Origin: Cohnella candidum
GTDB lineage: Bacteria; Bacillota; Bacilli; Paenibacillales; Paenibacillaceae
Reading direction: 5' to 3'
DNA: 64,000 nucleotides
Assembly (NCBI RefSeq): GCF_003713065.1
Contig: NZ_CP033433.1
Location: forward strand, 4,861,501 to 4,925,500
Shown: positions 15,443-23,574 of the stretch, piece by piece
Numbering within the stretch: position 1 is the first letter of the stretch
Layout: every line of letters begins with the position of its first letter
The notes under the pieces: generated by a model
What the model was told of the DNA's origin: nothing
Database searches by the model: none
Seen by the model: only the letters and a program-made list of their open reading frames with translations
Made by a program: the position numbers and the translations under genes

Positions 15443-17308
15443 TTGGCTACACATGCTGCACATGCACATACTCATGCCCACGGGCATGAGGTCAAACGCT
15501 ACAAGGGTTTGATGGACTGGCTGACTACCGTCGACCATAAGAAGATCGGTATCCTTTATTTACTCGCTGGATTTATCTTTTTCCTGGTGGGCGGCTTGGA
15601 AGCCATCCTGATCCGGATCCAGCTCATGAAGCCGATGAACGATTTCGTCGCGGCGGATACCTTTAACGAATTGATCACGATGCACGGCACGACGATGATC
15701 TTCCTCGCGGCGATGCCGATGCTGTTCGCGCTGATGAACGCGGTCATTCCGCTTCAGATCGGCGCCCGGGACGTCGCGTTCCCGTTCCTGAACGCGCTCG
15801 GCTTCTGGACGTTCTTCTTCGGCGGCCTGCTGCTGAACATCAGCTGGTTCGCCGGCCAAGTGCCGGATGCCGGCTGGACGTCTTACGTACCGCTCGCGGG
15901 ACCTACTTATAACGGCACCCACGGCGTCGATTACTACGTCATCGGTCTCCAGATCGCGGGGATCGGGACGCTGCTCGGCGGCATCAACTTCATGGCGACG
16001 ATCATCAACATGCGTGCGCCGGGCATGTCCTTCATGCGCATGCCGATGTTTACCTGGGCGATTTTCATTACGTCCGTCCTGATCGTATTCGCGTTCCCGG
16101 TTCTGACGGTCGGCCTGGTCGCCCTGATGTTCGACCGGCTTTTCCAAGCCAACTTCTTCGAAGTAGGCGGCGGCGGGAACACCGTATTGTGGGAACACGT
16201 CTTCTGGGTGTTCGGTCACCCCGAGGTTTACATCCTGATCCTTCCGGCGTTCGGCGTCATCTCCGAAGTCGTCGCCACGTTCTCGCGCAAACGGCTGTTC
16301 GGTTACAGCTCGATGGTGTTCGCGCTCGTCCTGATCGCGTTCCTCGGCTTCATGGTCTGGGCTCACCACATGTTCACGACCGGCCTCGGCCCTGTCGCCA
16401 ACGCGTTGTTCTCGATCGGCACGATGCTGATCGCCGTTCCGACGGGGGTCAAGATCTTCAACTGGTTGTTCACGCTCTGGGGTGGATCCATCCGCTTCAC
16501 GACGGCCAACCTGTTCGCCATCGGTTTCATCCCGACGTTCGTATTGGGAGGCGTAACCGGCGTCATGCTGGCGTCCGCGCCGGCCGACTACCAGTATCAC
16601 GACTCCTACTTCGTCGTAGCGCACTTCCATTACGTAATCGTAGGCGGTCTGATCCTGGGCATTTTCGCCGGCCTTCACTACTGGTGGCCGAAAATGTTCG
16701 GACGCATGTTGAACGAAGGTCTCGGCAAGTTGACGTTCTGGACGTTCTTCATCGGCTTCCATCTGACGTTCTTCGTCCAGCACTTCCTCGGACTGCTGGG
16801 CATGCCCCGCCGGGTTTGGACGTATTTGCCGAACCAAGGCTTCGACACCTTGAACCTGATCAGCTCCATCGGGGCATTCTTAATGGGGATCGGCACGATC
16901 GTGTTCGTCCTGAACGTGATCATCACCTGGGCCAAACCGCGCAATGCTGCAGCGGACGCATGGGAAGACGGCCGTTCGCTCGAATGGACGATCCCTTCGC
17001 CGCCGCCGGAATACAACTTCAAACAAACGCCGCTCGTACGCGGCATCGACGCTTGGTGGAAAGAGAAAACCGAAGGCAATACGGCCATGACGCCGGCCGA
17101 ACCGCTCGGCCCGATCCACATGCCGTCTCCGTCGATCCTTCCGTTCATCATGAGCGTCGGTTTGTTCATCGCGGGCTTCGGCTTCATGTACGCCCACCAC
17201 TGGTTAGCCGCAGGCGGCATTCTCGTCACCTTCGTATGCATGTTCTTCCGTTCGGTGTACGATGATCACGGCTTCCACATCGATCCGGAAGAGGAGGTGC
17301 AGGCATGA
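15443..17308 (+). CDS. ctaD: Cytochrome c oxidase subunit I
   Basis: The 621-residue catalytic subunit reduces O2 to water and pumps protons. It shows the low-spin heme ligand in ITMHGTTM, the CuB and cross-link motif WVFGHPEVY, the CuB pair AHHMF, and the heme ligands in DSYFVVAHFHYV. The N-terminus is His-rich (ATHAAHAHTHAHGHE), which is unusual and might help copper loading. The C-terminal extension adds further helices, as in Bacillus CtaD. The start is TTG 15443, 9 nt after AAGAAGGGGG; the stop overlaps ctaE. Confidence 0.96.
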   Translation: MATHAAHAHTHAHGHEVKRYKGLMDWLTTVDHKKIGILYLLAGFIFFLVGGLEAILIRIQLMKPMNDFVAADTFNELITMHGTTMIFLAAMPMLFALMNAVIPLQIGARDVAFPFLNALGFWTFFFGGLLLNISWFAGQVPDAGWTSYVPLAGPTYNGTHGVDYYVIGLQIAGIGTLLGGINFMATIINMRAPGMSFMRMPMFTWAIFITSVLIVFAFPVLTVGLVALMFDRLFQANFFEVGGGGNTVLWEHVFWVFGHPEVYILILPAFGVISEVVATFSRKRLFGYSSMVFALVLIAFLGFMVWAHHMFTTGLGPVANALFSIGTMLIAVPTGVKIFNWLFTLWGGSIRFTTANLFAIGFIPTFVLGGVTGVMLASAPADYQYHDSYFVVAHFHYVIVGGLILGIFAGLHYWWPKMFGRMLNEGLGKLTFWTFFIGFHLTFFVQHFLGLLGMPRRVWTYLPNQGFDTLNLISSIGAFLMGIGTIVFVLNVIITWAKPRNAAADAWEDGRSLEWTIPSPPPEYNFKQTPLVRGIDAWWKEKTEGNTAMTPAEPLGPIHMPSPSILPFIMSVGLFIAGFGFMYAHHWLAAGGILVTFVCMFFRSVYDDHGFHIDPEEEVQA

Positions 17309-17922
17309 GCGCACATCAACACGCAGAAGGACAACTCCCGCACGAGCCGGAGAGAGCGACGTTAGAAGGCCGCAATAAAGTACTGGGCTTCTGGATTTTC
17401 CTCGGAGCCGAGGTCGTCCTGTTCGGTACTTTGTTCTCCGCTTTCGTCGCCCTGCGCCACCAGGTGCTGGACGGACCGCACGCCTCGGAGCTGTTCGAGC
17501 TTCCGATGGTATTCGCGGCCACGATGATCCTGTTGACCTCCAGTCTCATGAGCGTATTCGCCGTCCAGGCGATGCACCGCAACAAGGTCAAGGCGCTTAT
17601 CGGCTGGCTGTTCGTCACGATCATCCTCGGCCTTTCGTTCTTGGGCCTGGAGATTTACGAATTCAACAACTACGTCGCCGAAGGCCATCGCATGAACACG
17701 AGCGCTTTCAGCTCCTCGTTCTATACGCTGGTCGGCTTCCACGGCGCGCACGTCGCGTTCGGCGTACTCTGGATTTCGCTGCTGATCGCCCAGATGTTCA
17801 AAAAAGGACTGACGGTCGTCACCGCTCCGAAAATCTACCTTTCGATGATTTACTGGCACTTTATCGACGTCGTGTGGGTGTTTATCTTCACCGTCGTGTA
17901 CTTGATGGGAAAGGTGGGATAA
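17305..17922 (+). CDS. ctaE: Cytochrome c oxidase subunit III
   Basis: The 205-residue protein has about five membrane helices and the subunit III signatures FWIFLGAEVVLFGTLFSAFVAL and FYTLVGFHGAHVAFGVLW, ending in YWHFIDVVWVFIFTVVYL. It stabilises subunit I and the proton-uptake side. The start overlaps the ctaD stop by 4 bp and sits behind GAGGAGGTG. Confidence 0.95.
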   Translation: MSAHQHAEGQLPHEPERATLEGRNKVLGFWIFLGAEVVLFGTLFSAFVALRHQVLDGPHASELFELPMVFAATMILLTSSLMSVFAVQAMHRNKVKALIGWLFVTIILGLSFLGLEIYEFNNYVAEGHRMNTSAFSSSFYTLVGFHGAHVAFGVLWISLLIAQMFKKGLTVVTAPKIYLSMIYWHFIDVVWVFIFTVVYLMGKVG

Positions 17923-17926
17923 TCTC

Positions 17927-18244
17927 ATGGCAAGCAACCATTCCGCTTCGGAGGAACAAACGAGACGCCACAAGGTCGAAGGACCCCAGAAGCATATCGT
18001 GGCATTCGTACTGTCGCTCGCATTGACGATTATCGCGTTCGCGGCCGTTGCGGCAGGCGACATCAACACCAATTTCACGTATTTCATTTTGGTGCTCATG
18101 GCGATCATCCAGGTTTTCGTTCAATTGGCGTTCTGGATGCACATGAAGGACCGGGGGCATCTGTTCCCGATCATCTGCATCATTGCCGGGGTTTTCGTCG
18201 TATGCGCGATGATCATCACGGCGCTGTTTTGGGTTTGGTGGTAA
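17927..18244 (+). CDS. ctaF: Cytochrome c oxidase subunit IV
   Basis: The 105-residue protein has a charged N-terminus and three helices (HIVAFVLSLALTIIAFAAVAAG, YFILVLMAIIQVFVQLAFWMHM, IICIIAGVFVVCAMIITAL), the layout of bacterial subunit IV (COX4_pro). It starts 4 bp after ctaE and ends just before a strong terminator, so it closes the structural operon. Confidence 0.93.
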   Translation: MASNHSASEEQTRRHKVEGPQKHIVAFVLSLALTIIAFAAVAAGDINTNFTYFILVLMAIIQVFVQLAFWMHMKDRGHLFPIICIIAGVFVVCAMIITALFWVWW

Positions 18245-18259
18245 GCTCAGTCGGAATCG

Positions 18260-18294
18260 AAGAGAGGCGGACCTTGTACCGCCTCTCTTTTTTT
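18260..18294 (+). terminator. Rho-independent terminator after ctaF
   Basis: AAGAGAGGCGG (18260-18270) pairs perfectly with CCGCCTCTCTT (18279-18289), and a T-run follows. Confidence 0.85.
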
Positions 18295-18375
18295 AATGCG
18301 GGAGATTTTTCTTGGGCGATGGCGCGGTTTGGAAAGGCGCAGTTTCGGGAAGTCTTCTAGGGGAGTGAAAGCGAA

Positions 18376-19278
18376 ATGCTGGGATTGGAATATTTCTCTT
18401 TCAGCGAGTTGTGGAGCCCTTTTTTGCTGGTCTTCATGATGGCTGTCGGAGTGTTATATACGTTCGTGGTCGGCCCGTGGAGAACAAACTTCAAAGGCAG
18501 CGAAGCGGTGCCGCTCAAGAAGCAGGTTACGTTCTTGATCGGGCTTGCCTTATTGTACCTGGCGCAGGGCGGGCCGCTCAGTCTGCTGGGCCATCTCATG
18601 TTCACTTTCCATATGGTGGACATGGCGGTTTCCTATTTTATCGTGCCGCCGATGCTGCTCTATGGGATTCCGGACTGGCTGTGGAAATGGGCGTTCGCGA
18701 GGGTCTTTTGGAGGCCTTTCCGATTTTTGATGAACCCGCTCATCTGTTTGTTCCTGTTTAACTTGATGTTCTCGTTCTACCACATGCCGAACGTACACGA
18801 CTGGATCATGGTGCATACGACGATCCACGGATTTTTCTATTTCGCGCTGCTCGTCGCCGCCATGATGAACTGGTGGCATATCACGTATCCGGTCAAGGAA
18901 TGGGCACGCCTTTCCCCGCTCTGGCGGCTCGGCTACATTTTCTCCAACGGGATGATCCTGACGCCGGCGTGCGTGCTGATTATTTTCGCGAGCGAGCCGT
19001 TGTTTGCCGTGTACAGCGATCCTAACGTATGGGCGCAGGCGATGCGGTACTGCGTGTCCGGGGATCCGGCGGCGCTGCTATCCCAGTTCAAGGGAGGACC
19101 GGCATTTTTCAACTTGATGACGGCCCAAGAGGACCAACAGCTCGGCGGCATCATCATGAAATTCCTGCAGGAGTTCATGAATATCGGGTCGTTGTTCGTC
19201 ATCTTCATGAGATGGTACCGTCAAGAGCGGGACAAGGAAGACCAGCCCGGACTGGACGACGCGGCGGGAGCGATCTAA
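18376..19278 (+). CDS. ctaG: caa3 oxidase assembly factor
   Basis: The 300-residue polytopic membrane protein has the CtaG family features: an N-terminal FSELWSPFLL, helices with PLSLLGHLMFTFHMVDMAVSYFIVPPMLLYG, FYHMPNVHDWIM and a further His/Met-rich helix set. It is needed for assembly of active caa3 oxidase in B. subtilis, probably in copper delivery to subunit I; it is unrelated to the Cox11 protein also called CtaG. It follows the ctaF terminator, so it may use read-through or its own promoter. The ATG follows GGGGAGTGA. Confidence 0.93.
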   Translation: MLGLEYFSFSELWSPFLLVFMMAVGVLYTFVVGPWRTNFKGSEAVPLKKQVTFLIGLALLYLAQGGPLSLLGHLMFTFHMVDMAVSYFIVPPMLLYGIPDWLWKWAFARVFWRPFRFLMNPLICLFLFNLMFSFYHMPNVHDWIMVHTTIHGFFYFALLVAAMMNWWHITYPVKEWARLSPLWRLGYIFSNGMILTPACVLIIFASEPLFAVYSDPNVWAQAMRYCVSGDPAALLSQFKGGPAFFNLMTAQEDQQLGGIIMKFLQEFMNIGSLFVIFMRWYRQERDKEDQPGLDDAAGAI

Positions 19279-19312
19279 AAAGCAACAATATGTGACGCTT
19301 CGCCGCTTGGCG

Positions 19313-19341
19313 TTGTGGACGGCTGGCCGGAGTTGTACAAT
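19313..19341 (+). promoter_or_regulatory. Sigma-A-like promoter for the ctaM-like gene
   Basis: TTGTGG (19313-19318) and TACAAT (19336-19341) are separated by 17 bp, 45 bp before the start codon. Confidence 0.55.
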
Positions 19342-19386
19342 GATGGGAGTCGTAGAAAATCGGTCGATTGGACGGGTGGTTCCCTC

Positions 19387-19845
19387 ATGGATTGGTACAA
19401 CGTTTTGCCGGCGATCAGCACGTCGTTCATTGCGCTAAGCGCGATTTTGGTCGCGATCGGATGGAACTTGATTTTGCGGAAGAAGAGAGAGGCGCACCGG
19501 AAAGTCATGCTTGCGGCAGCGGCGGCAGCTCTGATTTTCTTCATCATCTATTTGTCCCGTACCATCTTCGTAGGGAATACGGAATGGGGCGGGCCGGACA
19601 GTTTGAAGCCGATCTATCTCGTCTTCCTGCTGTTCCATATCGTACTCGCGGCAGTTGCGGCGGTATTCGGCATCACGACGATCGCGCTGGCCTTCCGCCA
19701 GAAGTTCGCAAAGCACCGCAAATGGGGCCGCGTCACCGCGACGATCTGGTTCGTCACCGCGATTACGGGAGTGACGGTGTACTTCCTGCTGTATCAGTTT
19801 TATCCGGGCGGACATACCAAGCCGGTCATCGACGCCATTTTCTAA
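19387..19845 (+). CDS. ctaM: CtaM/YozB-type DUF420 protein
   Basis: The 152-residue protein has four membrane helices (YNVLPAISTSFIALSAILVAIGWNLI, VMLAAAAAALIFFIIYLSR, PIYLVFLLFHIVLAAVAAVFGI, VTATIWFVTAITGVTVYFLLYQFYPG) with conserved His residues in LFHIVL and HRKV/HRKWGR. This is the DUF420 family; its S. aureus member CtaM is needed for aa3/bo3 oxidase assembly. The position after ctaG supports that role. ATG 19387 follows GGGTGG; longer in-frame starts are upstream of the promoter. Confidence 0.88.
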   Translation: MDWYNVLPAISTSFIALSAILVAIGWNLILRKKREAHRKVMLAAAAAALIFFIIYLSRTIFVGNTEWGGPDSLKPIYLVFLLFHIVLAAVAAVFGITTIALAFRQKFAKHRKWGRVTATIWFVTAITGVTVYFLLYQFYPGGHTKPVIDAIF

Positions 19846-19861
19846 AATGCTGTTAGCGGAC

Positions 19862-19895
19862 AAGCCAGTCTCCATTATGGAGGCTGGCTTTTTTA
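19862..19895 (+). terminator. Rho-independent terminator
   Basis: AAGCCAGTCTCC (19862-19873) pairs with GGAGGCTGGCTT (19879-19890), and TTTT follows. Confidence 0.85.
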
Positions 19896-20076
19896 CACCT
19901 GCTCCGCTGTTTTGAAGCGTTAACCTTTAACCAGGTTGAATAGTGGCTGTGGTCCGCAGACAGCCGACCTGTCGGTAACGGCTGACGCTCGCTCCCGATT
20001 TCTGTATTATCTCCCTTCCCACGCCCTTCGAGTGTTATACTGAAAACAAAAAAGTCACCGTGAGGATGTGAGGGAC

Positions 20077-20982
20077 ATGGGGATCAGCATCATTCGGAAT
20101 GGCGAATTCATCGAGAGCGTATCCACCAAAGGCGCCGTCCTATCCCTGGTCGCTTCCGGCGACGGTACGGAGATCATTCACCACAAACTGGAGGCCGGGT
20201 ACAAAGTTTGGGTCGCTCCAGAGGAAGGCTGGATGGCGCTGGAACACGCGCATATTCTCTCCGGAGAGTTGGTTTGGAAGAAGTCGGACGGAGACGTCGT
20301 GCTCGGGCCAGGGGACTCCATTACCGCTCATATGGTTACCGAAATGGCCCTGTTTATCGCTTCGACGGAAACCGAGTTTCTCTATATCGTTTCACGCCCT
20401 TATTTTCATAATTACAGCGGTTCCGTCCAGAAGTATTTCGATCTAGCGGTGAAAATCGAAGAAAAAGACGGCTACACCTCCGACCACTGCGATCGGATCA
20501 AACGGCTGTCTTTGCTGGTCGGAGAGAAAATGGGACTCTCCCACTATGAACTCTTTATCCTCAATATGGCCGGCTTTCTTCACGATATCGGCAAAACGCA
20601 AATCCCGGAGCACATTCTCAACAAACCCGAAAAGTTAACGGATGACGAGTACGAGCAGATGAAGCTGCACACGACATTCGGCAAAGAAATGCTTCAAGAA
20701 ACGGGCATGCCCGATTTGCGAATCGTCGGAGAGGTGGTCGAGCAGCATCATGAGCGGTTCGACGGCAAAGGCTATCCCCACGGATTGAAGGGGGATCAGA
20801 TTTCCAAGCTGGCGGCCATCATCTCGATCGTCGATGCCTATGACGCGATGACGATAGACCGCGTTTATCAGAAAGGACGGCCGCGGGAGGCCGCTTTGCA
20901 AGAAATCGAGCGGTGCAGCGGTACGATGTTTCATCCGGAAATCGTCAAAGTCTTTTTATCGCTAGGAGATCAATTGACGTAA
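20077..20982 (+). CDS. HD-GYP phosphodiesterase with N-terminal cupin-like domain
   Basis: The 301-residue protein has an N-terminal cupin-like beta domain (about 1-115) and a complete HD-GYP domain. It shows HCDRIKRLS, the metal motif FLHDIGKTQIP, KLHTTFG, HHERFDGKGYPHGLKG (the GYP loop) and VDAYDAMT. Such enzymes hydrolyse cyclic di-GMP to pGpG/GMP. There is no membrane segment, so it is cytosolic; the cupin may sense a small ligand. The next gene sits behind a c-di-GMP riboswitch, which links the two functionally. ATG 20077 has GTGAGGATGTGAGGG upstream; GTG 20068 is too close to the Shine-Dalgarno. Confidence 0.9.
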   Translation: MGISIIRNGEFIESVSTKGAVLSLVASGDGTEIIHHKLEAGYKVWVAPEEGWMALEHAHILSGELVWKKSDGDVVLGPGDSITAHMVTEMALFIASTETEFLYIVSRPYFHNYSGSVQKYFDLAVKIEEKDGYTSDHCDRIKRLSLLVGEKMGLSHYELFILNMAGFLHDIGKTQIPEHILNKPEKLTDDEYEQMKLHTTFGKEMLQETGMPDLRIVGEVVEQHHERFDGKGYPHGLKGDQISKLAAIISIVDAYDAMTIDRVYQKGRPREAALQEIERCSGTMFHPEIVKVFLSLGDQLT

Positions 20983-20987
20983 TCGAA

Positions 20988-21016
20988 TTGACTTATTCGA
21001 TAAAAATCGATATAGT
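20988..21016 (+). promoter_or_regulatory. Promoter of the riboswitch transcript
   Basis: TTGACT (20988-20993) and TATAGT (21011-21016) are exactly 17 bp apart, just after the HD-GYP stop codon, giving the riboswitch its own transcript with about 160 nt of leader. Confidence 0.75.
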
Positions 21017-21061
21017 AAACAAGCAAGTAATGGTAATCCTTTGAGAGAATTGAGCACTTCC

Positions 21062-21142
21062 CGATAATGGCAAACTTATCGAAAGATAAGGGCGCAAAAC
21101 TACAGGGCCTTCCCGTCGAAGACGAATGGCAGCCAGTTGTCG
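21062..21142 (+). promoter_or_regulatory. c-di-GMP-I (GEMM) riboswitch aptamer
   Basis: P1 is CGATAA (21062-21067) with TTGTCG (21137-21142). Then comes GGCAAAC, a perfect stem CTTATC/GATAAG closed by a GAAA tetraloop (21075-21090), GGCGCAAAACTACAGGGCCT (21091-21110), a second hairpin (CGTC GAA GACG, 21114-21124) and the closing conserved ATGGCAGCC (21126-21134). These are the conserved blocks of the GEMM class-I aptamer in correct order. In my alignment the ligand-selecting base before GCAAAC is G, the c-di-GMP form, and not the A of cGAMP-selective variants. Confidence 0.85.
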
Positions 21143-21162
21143 AAAGAGGCGCTTTTTATTTT
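21128..21162 (+). terminator. Riboswitch expression platform: terminator overlapping the aptamer
   Basis: GGC-A-GCC (21128-21134) can pair with GGCGCT (21148-21153) with one bulged A, followed by TTTTTATTTT. The left arm is part of the conserved aptamer 3' side and the loop contains the P1 3' strand, so aptamer and terminator exclude each other. That predicts an ON switch: ligand binding prevents termination. The hairpin is short, so the direction is inference. Confidence 0.5.
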
Positions 21163-21186
21163 ACGAACAACCGGAGGTGAAACGAA

Positions 21187-21474
21187 ATGAAACGCACGCT
21201 GCTGATCGGCACAGTCCTTCTGGCTTGCCAGATGCTGTTTGCGGGAATGGCCGGCGCTGCAACGTATTCTTCTTCCAGCGATAAATACGTGAATCTCAAT
21301 CTTCCTTTATCTCTTCCGAAGTTAGACACGGGCAGCCTGACGTTTAACACGCAACAATCGCTCTACAACAACGTGATCAACCCGACCGGCCTCTCTTACA
21401 ACTACTACTATTACTGGGTTACGGTGAACGGAGATCCGGTTCTCGCCCTCGATCCTTTTAAAATCACGAACTGA
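21187..21474 (+). CDS. Small secreted protein controlled by c-di-GMP riboswitch
   Basis: The 95-residue precursor has a signal peptide (about 1-24, ending AGMAGA) and a mature part of about 71 residues: a Ser/Tyr-rich start (ATYSSSSDKYVNLNLPLSLP), a middle TGSLTFNTQQSLYNN, an aromatic patch NYYYYW, and a short tail ending DPFKITN. No Cys, no lipobox, no LPXTG anchor. I recognise no family. A c-di-GMP-controlled, exported, beta-strand-like small protein would fit a matrix or surface component. ATG follows CCGGAGGTGAAACGAA, a strong site, and a terminator follows directly. Confidence 0.8.
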   Translation: MKRTLLIGTVLLACQMLFAGMAGAATYSSSSDKYVNLNLPLSLPKLDTGSLTFNTQQSLYNNVINPTGLSYNYYYYWVTVNGDPVLALDPFKITN

Positions 21475-21513
21475 AAAACTACCGCAGGCGCTGTCCTGGC
21501 GGTAGTTTTTTCT
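21475..21513 (+). terminator. Rho-independent terminator
   Basis: AAAACTACCGC (21475-21485) pairs with GCGGTAGTTTT (21499-21509), and a T-run follows. Confidence 0.85.
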
Positions 21514-21525
21514 TTGTGAAACGTC

Positions 21526-22494
21526 TTATAACGTTGGCGGCACCCCTAAACGCTCATTCAAAATCACTCGCAGCTCATCGGGAATCCGTTCAAACGCGAC
21601 CCCTTTCCCCAAAAACAAAAGCCAGTCCGCATAATAAGCCAGCGCCTCCTCATCCGTCACATCCAACTGAACATTGAAAATCCCGCTCGATTGGAACATC
21701 CCGGTAAAGGACAAAACGATTCCCGGCGGGTGCAAACGTTTAAAACGCTGAATCCCCCTCGCATCAAGCTTCACGACAAGATTGGCGTTACGTGCGATAA
21801 GCAATTTTTTGCTCAAAATCTCTTGCTCGGACCCCTTCATCTCTTTCTCGGCAATGGCCGAATCCCGCAGCATTTCAACCGGCAAATAACGAAACTCATC
21901 CGTATCCAAATCATAAACCTCGACCAGCCACTGAGCGTTAGAGTTGAAAATATGCAGCAAATAAACATCCATCAACTGCGGCCAGCCGGGGCTCTGCTCA
22001 TAAGTCAAACGCAAGTGTTTATCCCGCATGGCAAGCGATATCAGCTGGTTCAATTCCGCAGGCGCCGCGTCATCCAGCTCTAGGAGATTCGGATTGGCGG
22101 GATTCGTATTTTCAAAAAGCAAGATACGATTCAGCTCGATCAGCTCGTCTTGCTGGGTTTGCGGCGCGATGCCGATGAGTTTTTCCGTGATGGAACGGCG
22201 ATTTTGCAGATAAGGCAGCTGCGAATTTTTCGACGCGATAAAGCTGATAAAAATCGCCCTCAGTTCATCAGGCGTAAATCGGACGGAGGGCAGATACTGA
22301 TTTTGCATGACGAAGTAGCCGCCGCCGCGGCCCAGTTCGGTCGTCAGCGGAAAACCCATCTCCTGAATCTCGTTAATGTCGCGGATCGCCGTCGCGCGGG
22401 AAATCTTGAACTCCCGCTGGATCTCGGCAATCGTGAAATGCGCGCGGTTATTGATATAGCGTATGATCAGGTTTACTCGTTCTGTTTTCTTCAT
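21526..22494 (-). CDS. WYL-domain transcriptional regulator (HTH_11)
   Basis: The 322-residue protein begins with a winged helix-turn-helix (IIRYINNRAHFTIAEIQREFKISRATAIRDINEIQEMGFPL) and continues with the WYL region: LRLTYEQ and WLVEVYDLDTDEFRYLPVEML, then a C-terminal WCX-type extension. WYL regulators sense small ligands through the WYL fold. The gene is divergent from two GyrI-like genes and a perfect palindrome lies between them, so it most likely controls those genes and itself. I start at the ATG giving MKKTERVN; no clear Shine-Dalgarno is visible, and an ATG nine codons upstream is an alternative. Confidence 0.88.
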   Translation of the reverse strand: MKKTERVNLIIRYINNRAHFTIAEIQREFKISRATAIRDINEIQEMGFPLTTELGRGGGYFVMQNQYLPSVRFTPDELRAIFISFIASKNSQLPYLQNRRSITEKLIGIAPQTQQDELIELNRILLFENTNPANPNLLELDDAAPAELNQLISLAMRDKHLRLTYEQSPGWPQLMDVYLLHIFNSNAQWLVEVYDLDTDEFRYLPVEMLRDSAIAEKEMKGSEQEILSKKLLIARNANLVVKLDARGIQRFKRLHPPGIVLSFTGMFQSSGIFNVQLDVTDEEALAYYADWLLFLGKGVAFERIPDELRVILNERLGVPPTL

Positions 22495-22526
22495 GCTTTT
22501 ATTGTAGCTTTGATTTTTCATAAAAG

Positions 22527-22543
22527 GTATCATTTTTTGATAC
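22527..22543. promoter_or_regulatory. Palindromic operator between WYL regulator and its likely targets
   Basis: GTATCA-TTTTT-TGATAC is a perfect 6-bp inverted repeat with a 5-bp spacer, 33 bp from the regulator start and about 55 bp from the first GyrI-like gene. Confidence 0.65.
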
Positions 22544-22596
22544 ATTCGGAATTTAGAATCAATCTTGTAAAATAAAACCTCAAAGGAGAGAATAAG

Positions 22597-23076
22597 ATGT
22601 CTGACTACTCCATCAAAACGATCACGGAAAACTACAAAATGACGGCTTACGGTGTTTTGCTTGAAGACTTCAACGATTGGGCGGGCAATGCGGCAAAAAC
22701 GGCAGCGAAAAAAGCCGAAGTCACTGAAAACGGCAAGCTTGCCGAACTCCTCGCGCTCGCTGACGGGCAAGAGTATCAAATCAACTACGTCATCGGCGGT
22801 AAGGGTTGGCGCGGTTTCGGCGTGATGGGCGAGTTCGACGCGGAAGGCGCGGTCGTTCTCGATTTCCTCGCCGGCGACTACATCGTCGTGCCTGGCACAG
22901 GCGCTGACAAAGACCGCCTTGCCGACGAAATCACCGGCAAAGTTTTCGGGGGCATGCTGCAAGAAATCACCGACTACAAATATGTGGGACCCGGTAACTC
23001 AACATTCGTCAAGGCAGCGGGAAATGGTGAATTCTACGGCGAAATGTGGCTTCGCGCGAAAAAAGTAGAAGGCTAA
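22597..23076 (+). CDS. GyrI-like (AraC effector-binding type) small-molecule-binding protein 1
   Basis: The 159-residue stand-alone protein resembles the SHS2-fold effector-binding domain of AraC/MerR regulators and GyrI: KMTAYGVLLEDFNDW at the start, GDYIVVPGTGADKDRLADEITGKVFGGML in the core and the typical end GNGEFYGEMWLRAKK. Such solo domains bind hydrophobic drugs or metabolites; some hydrolyse cyclopropanoid compounds. It has no DNA-binding part. It follows the operator, has AAAGGAGAG before its ATG, and is followed 13 bp later by a paralog. Confidence 0.8.
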   Translation: MSDYSIKTITENYKMTAYGVLLEDFNDWAGNAAKTAAKKAEVTENGKLAELLALADGQEYQINYVIGGKGWRGFGVMGEFDAEGAVVLDFLAGDYIVVPGTGADKDRLADEITGKVFGGMLQEITDYKYVGPGNSTFVKAAGNGEFYGEMWLRAKKVEG

Positions 23077-23089
23077 AGGGAGCGCTCAC

Positions 23090-23566
23090 ATGGCGGATTA
23101 CACGCTTGAACACAAGAAGTCATTCACATTGACCGCTTACGGATTTTCAATGCGGTCGAAATTCCAAGACGTTGCAGCTATGCAAAAGGAAAAAGCGGAG
23201 TTTTGGGGCGGGCTCAAGGCTGACGGGCGTTTCGATAAGCTTAAAAACGCCGCGAAAGACGATCGCGAATGGTCGGTCAACGAGGTATATCAAGGCAAAC
23301 CGTGGAATTATTTCGCGGTGGAAGCCAGCAAATCCGTGGCTGACGCAACGCGTATCATTGAGTTTCCGGATAGCGAGTACATCGTGGTCGCGGGAAAAGG
23401 CGACAAGGAAACTTTGTTCGATCAGCTGACTTACCGTGCATTTGGCGAAGTTTTATCTAAAATCACGGACTATGCTTACATCGGCGGTCCAAATGCGACA
23501 TATCGCCAAGATAACGGCGACGGCATATTCTACGGAGAATTTTGGGTACCCGTGGTGAAAAAATAA
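23090..23566 (+). CDS. GyrI-like (AraC effector-binding type) small-molecule-binding protein 2
   Basis: The 158-residue tandem paralog has the same plan: SFTLTAYGFSMRSKFQD, SEYIVVAGKGDKETLFDQLTYRAFGEVL and GDGIFYGEFWVPVVKK. The central region diverges (FWGGLKADGRFDKLKNAAKDDREWSVNEVYQGKPWNYFAV in place of the GGKGWRGFGV region), so the two probably bind different ligands or form a heterodimer. It is co-transcribed with the first copy; AAGGGAGCG precedes the ATG. Confidence 0.8.
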   Translation: MADYTLEHKKSFTLTAYGFSMRSKFQDVAAMQKEKAEFWGGLKADGRFDKLKNAAKDDREWSVNEVYQGKPWNYFAVEASKSVADATRIIEFPDSEYIVVAGKGDKETLFDQLTYRAFGEVLSKITDYAYIGGPNATYRQDNGDGIFYGEFWVPVVKK

Positions 23567-23574
23567 TCATACGC

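Noticed and set aside
15560..16837. Minus-strand open frame of 425 codons inside ctaD
   Set aside because: Composition is extreme (Arg, Glu, His, Asp) and it mirrors the conserved oxidase subunit I gene; a shadow.
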